DNA from: Streptomyces sp. SID3212
GTDB taxonomy: Bacteria > Actinomycetota > Actinomycetes > Streptomycetales > Streptomycetaceae
Assembly: GCF_009865405.1 (NCBI RefSeq)
Contig: NZ_WWJY01000484.1
Coordinates: 1-36,781, forward strand
Direction of reading: 5' to 3'
DNA: 36,781 bases
Shown here: piece after piece, positions 7,178 to 14,930 of the stretch
Numbering within the stretch: the first letter of the stretch is position 1
How the letters are laid out: each line of letters starts with the position of its first letter
The notes under the pieces: model-generated
What the model saw: the letters and a program-made list of their open reading frames with translations, nothing else
Told to the model about the DNA's origin: nothing
Database searches by the model: none
Made by a program: the position numbers and the translations under genes

Positions 7178-8341
7178 ATGAACGACAATACCCACCCCGG
7201 CGCCGAACACGCGGCGCAACCGGATCCCGCAGCCACCGCCGACCACGGAGCGGTCCTCCTGGATCAGCTCAAGGCGGCAATGGCCCGCTTCGTGATCCTG
7301 CCCAGCGACGAGGCACTGGACGCGGCGGTGCTGTGGGTCGCCGCCACCCACCTGCAGCCCTCCTGGCAGCACGCCCCGCGCCTGGCCGTTGTCGGCCCCG
7401 CGAAACGCTGCGGCAAGTCCCGCCTCCTCGACATCCTGACCGAGACCGTTCATAACCCCGTCATCACGGTCAACTCCACCGCCGCCGCCGTCTTCCGCTC
7501 CATCACCGAGGAGCCCCCGACCCTGCTCGTCGATGAGGCCGACACCATCTTCGGCACCCCCAAGCAGGCGGAGAAGAACGAGGAGATGCGCGGCCTTCTC
7601 AACGCCGGGCACCAGCGCGACCGCTACGTCCTGCGCGTGGTCGGCAACGACCACACCCCCCACCGCTTCCACACCTTCGCCATGGCCGCACTGGCAGGCA
7701 TCGGCGACCTCCCCGACACGATCATGGACCGCTCGATCGTGATCCGCATGCGCCGTCGCGCGGCAGGCGAACGCGTCAGCCCGTACCGCACCAAACGCGA
7801 CAGCCCCGCCCTGCACGAAATACGTGCCCGCCTCGCCCAGTGGGCCGTACCCCTGACCGACCAAGCCCTGCTCCTGGAGCCCCCCATGCCAGTGGAGGAC
7901 CGCGCCGCCGACACCTGGGAACCCCTGGTGATAGTCGCCGACCTCGCGGGCGGCACCTGGCCGGACCGTGCCCGCCACGCCTGCACCAGCATGGTCTCAG
8001 CCGAAGCCGAAGCGGAGCAGGACAACCCCAGCAACGCCCGCATCCTCGCCGACATCCGGCGGGTCTTCCACGCCAAGGGCGAGCAGGAGCAACTGAGCAC
8101 CGACGACCTCCTGCACGCGCTGAACAGCGACCCTGAAGCGCCCTGGGCCGAACACGGACGCGGCGGCCTGACACCACGCGGCCTCAGCGCGATGCTGCGC
8201 GAGTACGGGATCAGCTCCGGCAACGTGCGCGTGGGTGACATCCAGCGCAAGGGATACACGCGCACCAAGTTCACCGACGCCTGGAAGCGCTACTGCCCCG
8301 CCGTCCACCCTCTCGGCACCCCCCAGGCCGACGCGGGCTGA
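7178..8341 (+). CDS. DUF3631-domain ATPase of the element
   Basis: A 387-aa P-loop protein. The Walker A-like segment is GPAKRCGKS (residues 73-81) and the Walker B is TLLVDEAD (115-122). The second half shows the DUF3631 pattern (IRARLAQWAVPL, WEPLVIVADLAGGTWPDRAR, then an HTH-like region with GLSAMLREYGI). DUF3631 proteins are common on actinobacterial plasmids, integrated elements and phages, often in the replication slot, and some resemble primase-helicase C-terminal parts. The exact activity is not known to me; a role in replication or maintenance is inferred. GAGG lies upstream of the ATG, and it follows the small leader gene by 9 bp. A repeat-rich, possibly origin-like stretch follows it. 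Confidence 0.8.
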   Translation: MNDNTHPGAEHAAQPDPAATADHGAVLLDQLKAAMARFVILPSDEALDAAVLWVAATHLQPSWQHAPRLAVVGPAKRCGKSRLLDILTETVHNPVITVNSTAAAVFRSITEEPPTLLVDEADTIFGTPKQAEKNEEMRGLLNAGHQRDRYVLRVVGNDHTPHRFHTFAMAALAGIGDLPDTIMDRSIVIRMRRRAAGERVSPYRTKRDSPALHEIRARLAQWAVPLTDQALLLEPPMPVEDRAADTWEPLVIVADLAGGTWPDRARHACTSMVSAEAEAEQDNPSNARILADIRRVFHAKGEQEQLSTDDLLHALNSDPEAPWAEHGRGGLTPRGLSAMLREYGISSGNVRVGDIQRKGYTRTKFTDAWKRYCPAVHPLGTPQADAG

Positions 8342-8416
8342 CCTGACGCTGGTCCCGCCGACGCGAGCGCTGCCGCTGTCGGCGGGGACCAGCCCGAGCC
8401 GTACATCCGTCTTCTG

Positions 8417-8643
8417 CCGTCCCAGCCGTCCCAGCCAACAAACCGCAGGTCAACAGCCCTGAAAGTGGGACGGCTATCCGTCCCAAGACGGACAGCTATC
8501 CGTCCCGTCGCCCCGGCAGGCACCGCGCAAACCGAGCCCCCGACTCCCCTGGTCGCGTCTCCGTGCCGTCCCGGACGGCAGCCGCTCGGCCTGCCGTACC
8601 GCCGCTGACCTGCGGTTGCAACGGCAAGACGGCAAAGACGGCA
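8417..8643. repeat. CCGTCC/GGACGG repeat cluster, candidate origin or iteron region
   Basis: The gap 8342-8687 holds no convincing gene. It contains a tandem CCGTCCCAG x2 (8417-8434), a perfect GGGACGG-CTAT-CCGTCCC palindrome (8467-8484) and a second CTATCCGTCCC at 8496-8506. It also has a TGCCGTCC-C-GGACGGCA palindrome (8564-8580) and three GACGGCA-type words (8618-8643). Clustered direct and inverted copies of one word next to a replication-slot gene suggest a binding array, such as an origin. An alternative is a decayed coding tail of the DUF3631 gene, since such tails can be repetitive. Confidence 0.45.
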
Positions 8644-8687
8644 CACCCAGACCACCCCCAGACCTCCCCCGCAAGGACTTCTCCACC

Positions 8688-9668
8688 ATGCCCGACACCG
8701 CCATACCCACGACCGACCCGGCAAGGCCGACCGGTCGCCACCGAGCCACCTGGTGGGACCAGCTCGCGATCATCCTGCTCGGCCTCGCCGGCTGCGCCCT
8801 GTCCTTCGACGCGCTGCGGCAGATGGCCACCGCCGTCCACGTCCGCCCACAACTGACCTACCTCTTCCCCATCGTGATCGACGGCTTCATCGCCTACGGG
8901 GTGCGCGCCCTCCTGGTCCTGCGCGAAGCGCCACTGCCCGCACGCCTGTACGCCTGGGCTCTGTTCATCGCCGCCACCGCCGCCAGCATCTGGGCCAACG
9001 GCCTGCACGCCCTGGACCTCAACCAGCCCGGCACCGTCGGCCTCCACCTCGACGACCCCACCGTCACCGTCCTGTCCGCCATCGCCCCGCTCGCCCTCGC
9101 CGGGGCCACCCACCTCCACATCCTGATCACCCGCTACGGCGGCACCGACCCCGCCCGCACCCCAGCGGACGGAAACGCCACACCGGTTCCGTACCAAAGC
9201 CATCAGTCCGACGGAACGCCGCACTCATGCGCACGCAAGGAGCTGGAGCGCCTGGCGCCGCAGACCGAACCTGCGCGAACCGCCGACGCGGAGACGGCGT
9301 TCGACCAGAACTCCGACGGCGTCGATCGGAGCAGGGCCGCAGAACGCGCGACGGCAGTCGAATCACCGCAGGGCGAGCCCGAAGACGCGGGCGAGGACGA
9401 GAACGGGGGTTCCGTACAGCGTCGCCAGAGGCAGGGCGGGCGGCCCCCGATGGCGACGCTGGAGCAACTGGTCAACGTGATCGCAGCCGCACACCCGGAC
9501 CCCGACTCGATCACGCGAGACAGCGCCCGCAAATCCCTCACCGAAGCCGAGCTGGGCGCCGGAACCCTCCGTCTGACCGAGGCCATCACCCTGGTTCGCG
9601 CCGCCGCCCAGCCCCGCCAGCACCCCGACCGGCCGGACGATCCACAGCCCCTCACCGATCAGACCTGA
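8688..9668 (+). CDS. DUF2637 membrane protein (spread/transfer-associated type)
   Basis: A 326-aa protein. Residues about 20-160 hold four hydrophobic segments (AIILLGLAGCALSF, YLFPIVIDGFIAYGV, AWALFIAATAASIWANG, SAIAPLALAGATHLHILI), the DUF2637 pattern. The second half is hydrophilic and charged, ending with a predicted helical DNA-binding-like region (ATLEQLVNVIAAAHPDPDSI). DUF2637 proteins are typical of Streptomyces plasmids and integrated elements and are often compared with plasmid spread proteins. I chose the ATG at 8688 rather than 8616 because the family homology starts there. The earlier frame overlaps the repeat cluster. The role in transfer is inferred. Confidence 0.8.
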   Translation: MPDTAIPTTDPARPTGRHRATWWDQLAIILLGLAGCALSFDALRQMATAVHVRPQLTYLFPIVIDGFIAYGVRALLVLREAPLPARLYAWALFIAATAASIWANGLHALDLNQPGTVGLHLDDPTVTVLSAIAPLALAGATHLHILITRYGGTDPARTPADGNATPVPYQSHQSDGTPHSCARKELERLAPQTEPARTADAETAFDQNSDGVDRSRAAERATAVESPQGEPEDAGEDENGGSVQRRQRQGGRPPMATLEQLVNVIAAAHPDPDSITRDSARKSLTEAELGAGTLRLTEAITLVRAAAQPRQHPDRPDDPQPLTDQT

Positions 9669-9831
9669 ACCCATCCGGACCGCCACAGCCCACACGGACA
9701 GGTAGGGACGCGCGGCTGCCGACACCCCGGCAGCCGCGCGTCTACCGGCCCCTATCCCAGAAGTGCGGGCCAGCCAAACCACCGATCCCGGCAACCATCA
9801 CCTCCACCGCCGACCCGCGAACGGAGCCCTC

Positions 9832-10278
9832 ATGCGTAACCCCTTCCGCGCCAAGCCCGACCCCGGAACGGACTCCCCCAACCGACAACACCAGAACGGG
9901 GAGCCTGCCGCCTTCCACCCGCTAACCTCCCCGAACGGCAAGGATGGCGACCCCGGGAACGACAACGGCGGAGCAAGGATGGCGACCCCGGGAACGACAA
10001 CGGCGGAGCAAGCTGGAGCAAAGCCCACATCGCCGGAGGCGATGCGGACTTTGCGCTTGACCCCGCCGACAGGGCGGCGGGCCAGGACCGGCACCAGGGG
10101 GCACCGGGCCGACGGGAGGAGGCCGAGCGCGGCCCCCTCCCGGAACAGGGACAGGACCACCACGCCGAGCATCCCGCACGCTTCGCGCCGACCCTCACCC
10201 CTGACGCCTTCGTCCACCGCCGTATCGCAGCCCTCGACGTCACCCCGCTGCCCTATGAAGTCGACGCTCTCGTCATGA
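9832..10278 (+). pseudogene. 5' part of a mobC-like gene, frameshifted by a 35-bp duplication
   Basis: The frame from ATG 9832 encodes a sensible hydrophilic N-terminus (MRNPFRAKPDPG to GNDNGGA). It then crosses a 35-bp exact tandem duplication (9940-10009) and continues in a wrong frame rich in Arg, Pro, Ser and Thr, to a TGA at 10276-10278. If one 35-bp copy is removed, the frame continues without a stop (NDNGGASWSKAHIAGGDADF and on) into the MobC-like gene starting at 10275. The ancestral product was therefore about 280 aa. The new TGA overlaps the ATG at 10275 (ATGA), so coupled restart could still yield the C-terminal MobC domain. An assembly error is the alternative. Confidence 0.7.
9940..10009 (+). 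repeat. Exact 35-bp tandem duplication
   Basis: Two identical copies, 9940-9974 and 9975-10009, each run from AAGGATGGCG to CGGCGGAGC. Because 35 is not a multiple of 3, the duplication shifts the reading frame, as described for the surrounding gene. It is probably a recent replication slippage event because the copies have not diverged. Confidence 0.9.
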
Positions 10279-10712
10279 GCCGCCGGCCGCTGAGCGAGAT
10301 CCTCTACCGGCCGCGCAGCGGCACCAAGCGCGATATCCAGCTGACCGCCTCCGCAGAGTTCGCCGAGCGGGAGTTCATCGACGTCGCCGCCAGGGCCGCC
10401 AAGCGCTCCCGGTCGGCCTTCCTGATGGACGCCGCGCTGACCTTCGCCCACGCCTACCTCGGCAATCAGCGCCCCGACGGTATCCCCGCGCTGCCCTCAC
10501 CGCAGGCGCTCCAGGAGCTGACGCTCCTGTGCGGGAAACTGCTGCGCGAGATCCACCGGGTGGGAGTGAACCTCAACCAGATCGCCCGCGCCATCAACAC
10601 CGGCGCCCAGCCCGACAGCACCGACGACGTCCTGGCCGAGGTCCACGGCCTGGCCCGCGCCGGCCGCCTCGCCCTGGAACACGTCGTCTCAGGATGCCGC
10701 CATGGTGCCTGA
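10275..10712 (+). CDS. MobC-like relaxosome accessory protein (downstream part)
   Basis: The 145-aa product carries a ribbon-helix-helix-like start (SGTKRDIQLTASAEFAEREF, then AKRSRSAFLMDAAL) and the MobC signature VGVNLNQIARAINTG near residues 97-111. MobC proteins bind oriT beside the relaxase and help melt the nick site. The open frame continues far upstream of this ATG, and the true start was probably 9832 before the 35-bp duplication. No ribosome site precedes 10275; initiation may depend on translation ending at the overlapping TGA. It overlaps the relaxase gene by 11 bp. Confidence 0.75.
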   Translation: MSRRPLSEILYRPRSGTKRDIQLTASAEFAEREFIDVAARAAKRSRSAFLMDAALTFAHAYLGNQRPDGIPALPSPQALQELTLLCGKLLREIHRVGVNLNQIARAINTGAQPDSTDDVLAEVHGLARAGRLALEHVVSGCRHGA

Positions 10713-12456
10713 CGTCTCCACCGGCTCCCGCAGCCGCGGACTCCTGTCCTACCTCTTCGGCCCCGGCCGACGCGACGAACACACCGACCCGCACATCGTC
10801 GCCGCGTTCGCGATGCCCGGCATCCCCGACCCCGGCCGCGCCCCCCTGGACCAACACCACACCCTCCTCAGCGAACTGGCCGACTACCTTGACCAGCCTG
10901 TGCGCGTGCGCGAACAGCGCACCGGCAAGAAAGTCCCCCAGCACGTCTGGCACTGCCCTGTACGCACCGCACCCGGTGACCGCTACCTCACCGACGAAGA
11001 GTGGGCCGAAGTCGCCCGCCGCATCGTCCACGCCACCGGCATCGCCCCCGACGGTGACGACGACGCTTGCCGGTGGATCGCGGTACGCCACGCGGACGAC
11101 CACATCCACATCATGGCCACCAGCGTCCGCGAGGACGGACGCCGACCGCGCACCAACCGCGACGGCCAACGCGCCCAAACCGAATGCCGAAAAATCGAAG
11201 CCGAACTCGGCCTGCGCCGCCTCAAACCCGGTGACCTCACCGCAGCACCCACACCCACCAGCGCCGAGCAGGCCAAGGCCCAGCGCGCGGGCAACACCAC
11301 AACAGCAAGGGAATGGCTCCGCGACGAGGCATACGCGGCGGCAGCCGCCGCACGCGACGAGGCAGAGTACTTCTCCATCCTCACCACCCTCGGCATCAAG
11401 ATCAAATACCGGCTGGGCCCGCAGACCGGCGACGTAACCGGATACAGCCTGGCCGCGCCCGACGACACCAACGGCCATGACGAGCCTGTCTACTTCAGCG
11501 GCTACAACCTCGCCCCCGACCTGTCCATCAACCGACTGCGCGAACGCCTGACCGCCCACGACCTCACCGACCAGCCCACCGCCCGAACCAGCGGCCCCGG
11601 ACCGTGGCACCAGGCCGACACCGCCCTGCGCCACCTCCACACCAGCCTCCTCTACCAGGAACCCGAAGGCGGCGAACAGCAGGACAGCGTGCTCCAGGCG
11701 CACGCAGCCGCGTTCGGCGAACTCCTCCACAACACCGCCGCCACCGCGCCCACCCCCCTACGAACCGAACTACGCGCAGCGGCAACATCGTTCAACCGCG
11801 CCAACCGCTCCGCCGTACGCGCCGAACACCAGAGCGCCACCGCCCTGCGCACCGCGGCCAAGGAACTGCTCCACACCCTCGGCTCGGACAAGGACGGCGG
11901 CGGGCTCGCCAGCCTGCTCTCCACCGCCGTCCTCACCCTCATCGCCCTCGCCCGCTGGAACGAAGCCCGGGGGCTGCGGCAGCAGGCCACCGCAGCCCAC
12001 CAGACCCTCGCCCACCTGCAAACGGCCTACCGACAGGCCGCCCAACCCGTCCTGGCCGACCTCACCTCACGCACACCCAGCCCCCACACCACCCAGCGCT
12101 ACGCCACCGTTCTCCGCGCCGCCATCCCCGACCAGGCGACCCGCATCCTCGACGACCCCTCCTGGCCTGCCCTGGCCACCACCCTCGCCAAAACCGAAAG
12201 CACCGGCCAGAACCCCCGCCACGTCCTCGCCGGAATCGCCCAACAACGAGAACTCGACACCGCCGACCACCCCGCCGAAGTCCTCAACTGGCGCCTCCAA
12301 CACCAGACAACCGAACGCCAAGCCGCACGCGCCCGAGCCGCCACCGCCCGCCCCCACCGCGCCGGCACCGCTGGCACGGTGCCTGCGTCCGCGACGGGTG
12401 CTACGCCTCCTCGTACCCCGCAGCCAGGCCGCGAGGTCCCGCGAAAGCTGCGGTGA
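10702..12456 (+). CDS. MOBP-type relaxase/mobilisation nuclease
   Basis: A 584-aa protein. The N-terminal 160 residues show relaxase features: YLDQPV with candidate tyrosines, VWHCPVRTAPGDR, and the metal-binding histidine motif RHADDHIHIMAT (about residues 131-142). NRDGQRAQTECRKIEAELGL follows. The long C-terminal half is Ala/Thr/Arg-rich and helical with one hydrophobic stretch (SLLSTAVLTLIALARW), a layout common in actinobacterial relaxases. It would nick oriT and pilot a single strand to a recipient through another element's secretion channel. The start overlaps the mobC-like stop. With no TraB/FtsK gene in the island, this argues for mobilisation rather than the double-strand TraB mode. 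Confidence 0.85.
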   Translation: MVPDVSTGSRSRGLLSYLFGPGRRDEHTDPHIVAAFAMPGIPDPGRAPLDQHHTLLSELADYLDQPVRVREQRTGKKVPQHVWHCPVRTAPGDRYLTDEEWAEVARRIVHATGIAPDGDDDACRWIAVRHADDHIHIMATSVREDGRRPRTNRDGQRAQTECRKIEAELGLRRLKPGDLTAAPTPTSAEQAKAQRAGNTTTAREWLRDEAYAAAAAARDEAEYFSILTTLGIKIKYRLGPQTGDVTGYSLAAPDDTNGHDEPVYFSGYNLAPDLSINRLRERLTAHDLTDQPTARTSGPGPWHQADTALRHLHTSLLYQEPEGGEQQDSVLQAHAAAFGELLHNTAATAPTPLRTELRAAATSFNRANRSAVRAEHQSATALRTAAKELLHTLGSDKDGGGLASLLSTAVLTLIALARWNEARGLRQQATAAHQTLAHLQTAYRQAAQPVLADLTSRTPSPHTTQRYATVLRAAIPDQATRILDDPSWPALATTLAKTESTGQNPRHVLAGIAQQRELDTADHPAEVLNWRLQHQTTERQAARARAATARPHRAGTAGTVPASATGATPPRTPQPGREVPRKLR

Positions 12457-12571
12457 ATAGACTATGGATACCGCCGCTCACGCGTCCACGTCACCTATTT
12501 CCCACGCTGCCTGGAACGACCCGCAAGACGGTGATCGCTAGAAGGCGAAAAATTCCAATGGTGACCCGTAT

Positions 12572-13780
12572 TCAGGCGGGGTTGCTCTGGTGATGTCGAG
12601 GGAAAGCCTCGCCGATCGGCCAGTGCTCAGACAGGCCGAGAGCGGTGTGGGTCGGGTGAGCCGCAGACTGGTGTTCAACTTGGATCCCGACCAGCTGTGC
12701 GGTAGCCCAGGTAGGGAGGGCAGTGACTGGAGGCGAGCTGGGATCGGGGCTTTGCCAGAGGACGGGGGTCCTCTTTGCCCAGGTCCAGGGTGCTGGGTTA
12801 TCCACGATGAGAACGCCGCTGACCCGCCCGTGGGCGTGGTTGTAGGTGGCGGTCCAGTAACCGTCGGGCCTTCGGCCGAAGGTCGGTGCGCCGGCGTGGG
12901 AGTACTCAACCGAGGATCCGTACAGCGCAGTCTCGATGTCCTCGTCCTCGGGAAAAGCGGCTGCGTGGCCAACCGCCACGATGAACGGCAACTCTAGGTC
13001 TCCGTACTTCCCGCCCTTCCTCTTAACCGCGTCGAATACCCGTTCCGAATCGTTGTCGAGCCAGTCCATCGCGGGGTAGATACCGATGGTTCTACTCGTT
13101 GGATCGCCTCGCTTGCCCGGGCTGCGAGGAATCGCCTCGAACGAGAGGCACCAACCAGCCTCCTGCCAGGTGTACTTGGGCAATGGGACATCGCGCTCGT
13201 GCTCGGCGATCACTCGATCGGGGTCCAGGTCAGCGAGCCAACGCATCAACTCACTCTTCAGCCGCTTCTGCGGCGGTGTCGCGGAACCCGTCTTCTCGAT
13301 CTCACAGGACACAAAGAAGTTGGGACTTGGCACGCTATCAATGGCATCGTTCAGGTGAGGCGGAAGAATAGTCCCGGGGTCACCCAAACGCTGCGTCGTC
13401 CAGATTGCTTCCACAACAAATTGCTTGCCATCGCGTGTAACCAGAAAGTCGGGATTCTTGCCACGGGTGCCAATTCCTGGCTCGAGCTCCACGGTACAAC
13501 CGGAGCCGAGCAGCATCTCGTGCAGATACAGCTCCCACAGCGCTGAGAAGACGTTCGTGTCGGAATTCCGGTCTAGCAGCCGACTGCGTAGACCCGACTG
13601 CGCGTGGTCCGGGAGGTGAGACCACCACTCGTTGATCACGTCCCGAACCTGATCCCAGAACGGACCGGCGATCCTCTCGAAGAACTCGCTCTTCGACTCA
13701 GATGCTCGATTCGGAGACGCGTCCGTTCGATTCCTGCTCGTGTACACGGCCATGGCGAGGAGCGTAGGCTGCCTTGCCAT
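12572..13780 (-). CDS. Predicted PD-(D/E)XK-like nuclease of unknown role
   Basis: A 402-aa protein not matched to a named family. The best clue is LWELYLHEMLLGSGCTVELE followed by GKNPDFLVTRDGKQFVVEA (residues about 81-125). An acidic helix, then PD at 110-111 and E124, is the order seen in restriction-endonuclease folds, although the usual lysine after the last acid is absent. The remainder is soluble, with a central aromatic-rich region. The start may be 13780 or an in-frame ATG at 13753; neither has a ribosome site. TATAGC 5 bp before the first ATG could give a leaderless message. It stands alone between the relaxase and the cell-wall-like module. A defence or restriction role is inferred from fold and company only. 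Confidence 0.65.
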   Translation of the reverse strand: MARQPTLLAMAVYTSRNRTDASPNRASESKSEFFERIAGPFWDQVRDVINEWWSHLPDHAQSGLRSRLLDRNSDTNVFSALWELYLHEMLLGSGCTVELEPGIGTRGKNPDFLVTRDGKQFVVEAIWTTQRLGDPGTILPPHLNDAIDSVPSPNFFVSCEIEKTGSATPPQKRLKSELMRWLADLDPDRVIAEHERDVPLPKYTWQEAGWCLSFEAIPRSPGKRGDPTSRTIGIYPAMDWLDNDSERVFDAVKRKGGKYGDLELPFIVAVGHAAAFPEDEDIETALYGSSVEYSHAGAPTFGRRPDGYWTATYNHAHGRVSGVLIVDNPAPWTWAKRTPVLWQSPDPSSPPVTALPTWATAQLVGIQVEHQSAAHPTHTALGLSEHWPIGEAFPRHHQSNPA

Positions 13781-14016
13781 CGATAGCTATACGTTTTTAG
13801 TACTAGCGGGGTGGCCTGCGGGCTCTAATCCGGCGCCGTGTTGACAGCCCGAAACAGGACTCACCTGGGACGTGTTGCAATGATCGTTTCAGCGTGAATT
13901 GTTTTGTCGAAGCATGACTGATGCCGCCCGTGAGAGCCGTGTGGGCTGCGTTCACGATGTTCCTGTCCGTCCCAGACCGTGGGCTTCCCCTGCTGCCAGC
14001 TACCGGGGGAGACAGC

Positions 14017-14379
14017 TCAGAGGCTGGTGACGGGTTGTCCGGTGAGGGCTTGAGCGATCTGCCAAAGCTGACCGCCTCGCGATGCCTTGATAAGGACGAC
14101 GTCACCGGGGCGGAGGATGGATTGGAGGTACGCCGCAGCGGTCGCGTTGTCACCGACAAGAGCGATGTCCGGGGCGCCCGCCGCGCCGGCCGTGAGAACG
14201 AGCTGCTTCGCCAGGTCACCTCCGACCCCGATGACGAGATCGACACCGCTCTCGGCTGCGAAGCGACCGATCTCCCGGTGAGCTTCTACCGCTTCGTCAC
14301 CCAGCTCCAGCATCTCTCCGAGTACGGCGATCTTTCGGCCTCCCTCGGCCTCGGTCCTTTCGCCGGGCGCCTCGGTCAT
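14017..14379 (-). CDS. Free-standing MurF C-terminal domain protein
   Basis: The 120 residues match only the C-terminal domain of Mur ligases, especially MurF: RKIAVLGEMLELGDEAVEAH, then VDLVIGVGGDLA and the closing GDVVLIKASRGGQLWQI. The N-terminal UDP-sugar-binding and central ATP-binding (GKT) domains are absent, so it cannot ligate by itself in the usual way. It is not obviously debris: its ATG overlaps the previous stop (TGATG), and it has its own charged N-terminus (MTEAPGERTEAEGG). In MurF this domain positions the incoming D-Ala-D-Ala. Here it might partner the Ddl-like ligase or the C39 protein. A remnant of a once full-length MurF is the alternative. Confidence 0.75.
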   Translation of the reverse strand: MTEAPGERTEAEGGRKIAVLGEMLELGDEAVEAHREIGRFAAESGVDLVIGVGGDLAKQLVLTAGAAGAPDIALVGDNATAAAYLQSILRPGDVVLIKASRGGQLWQIAQALTGQPVTSL

Positions 14380-14930
14380 CAGGAATCTCCGTTGTTCGAG
14401 GCCAAAGGGGTGAAGGTGATTGCCCGGCCGGTGTACGAGGGGGACAGGCGACTGATGGGGACTCGATCATGCGTCTGCCCCCACGCGGAAGGGTCGCGGA
14501 TCAAAACAACGGGGTCAGGGCCGTCCTCGTAGCCGCGCAGAATCACAAGGTGGCCGCCTGAGCGACCATCGTCGGGGAACTGCTCCGTCACCGAAACGAT
14601 CACGGGTGCGTCGTCGAGGCGTTCCAGTAGGTCCCCGGTCGGAACCGGCTCCGCACGGGACGGGACGCCGAGGTCAGTCGCAAGGCCCGCGATCCCCGCG
14701 TGTAGTGCTCCACGCGGGGTCAGAACCTCGTTCTTAACCGCGAGTTCCAGCAGTTCCGTGACCGTCGGAGCCGGGCGCCCGTAGGCGAGCAGGATCATCC
14801 GAAGCGACGCCAGGCCGCACGCCCGGTTCGACCATTCCGTCCGCTCCCCCAAGGCCCAGCCTCCGTGCAGATCCCACTCGGCGGGGTCGATCAGCTGTCG
14901 GCACATGGGCACATCGTGGACGCGCGGCAC
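14379..14930 (-). CDS. C39-like cysteine peptidase
   Basis: A 183-aa papain-fold protein. Expected catalytic positions are visible: Q12 as oxyanion residue, C38 in NRACGLASLRMILLAYG, H127 in GGHLVILRGYE and D146 in LIRDPSAWG. No signal peptide is seen, so it should act inside the cell. The GTG at 14930 has GGAG 9 bp upstream and overlaps the ATP-grasp gene by 40 bp; the stop overlaps the MurF-domain start. C39 proteins cut leader peptides or, in the C39_2 subfamily, other peptide substrates. With a Ddl-like ligase and a MurF-type domain next to it, it may hydrolyse or transfer a D-amino-acid peptide. That is inference. Confidence 0.75.
   Translation of the reverse strand: MPRVHDVPMCRQLIDPAEWDLHGGWALGERTEWSNRACGLASLRMILLAYGRPAPTVTELLELAVKNEVLTPRGALHAGIAGLATDLGVPSRAEPVPTGDLLERLDDAPVIVSVTEQFPDDGRSGGHLVILRGYEDGPDPVVLIRDPSAWGQTHDRVPISRLSPSYTGRAITFTPLASNNGDS

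Noticed and set aside
7178..8341. TraB/FtsK-type DNA translocase identity for the DUF3631 ATPase
   Set aside because: It lacks the membrane segments and FtsK motor/gamma features; the C-terminal half fits DUF3631 better.
11604..12593. 329-codon plus-strand frame overlapping the relaxase
   Set aside because: Almost entirely Arg, Pro and His; a shadow of the relaxase gene in another frame.
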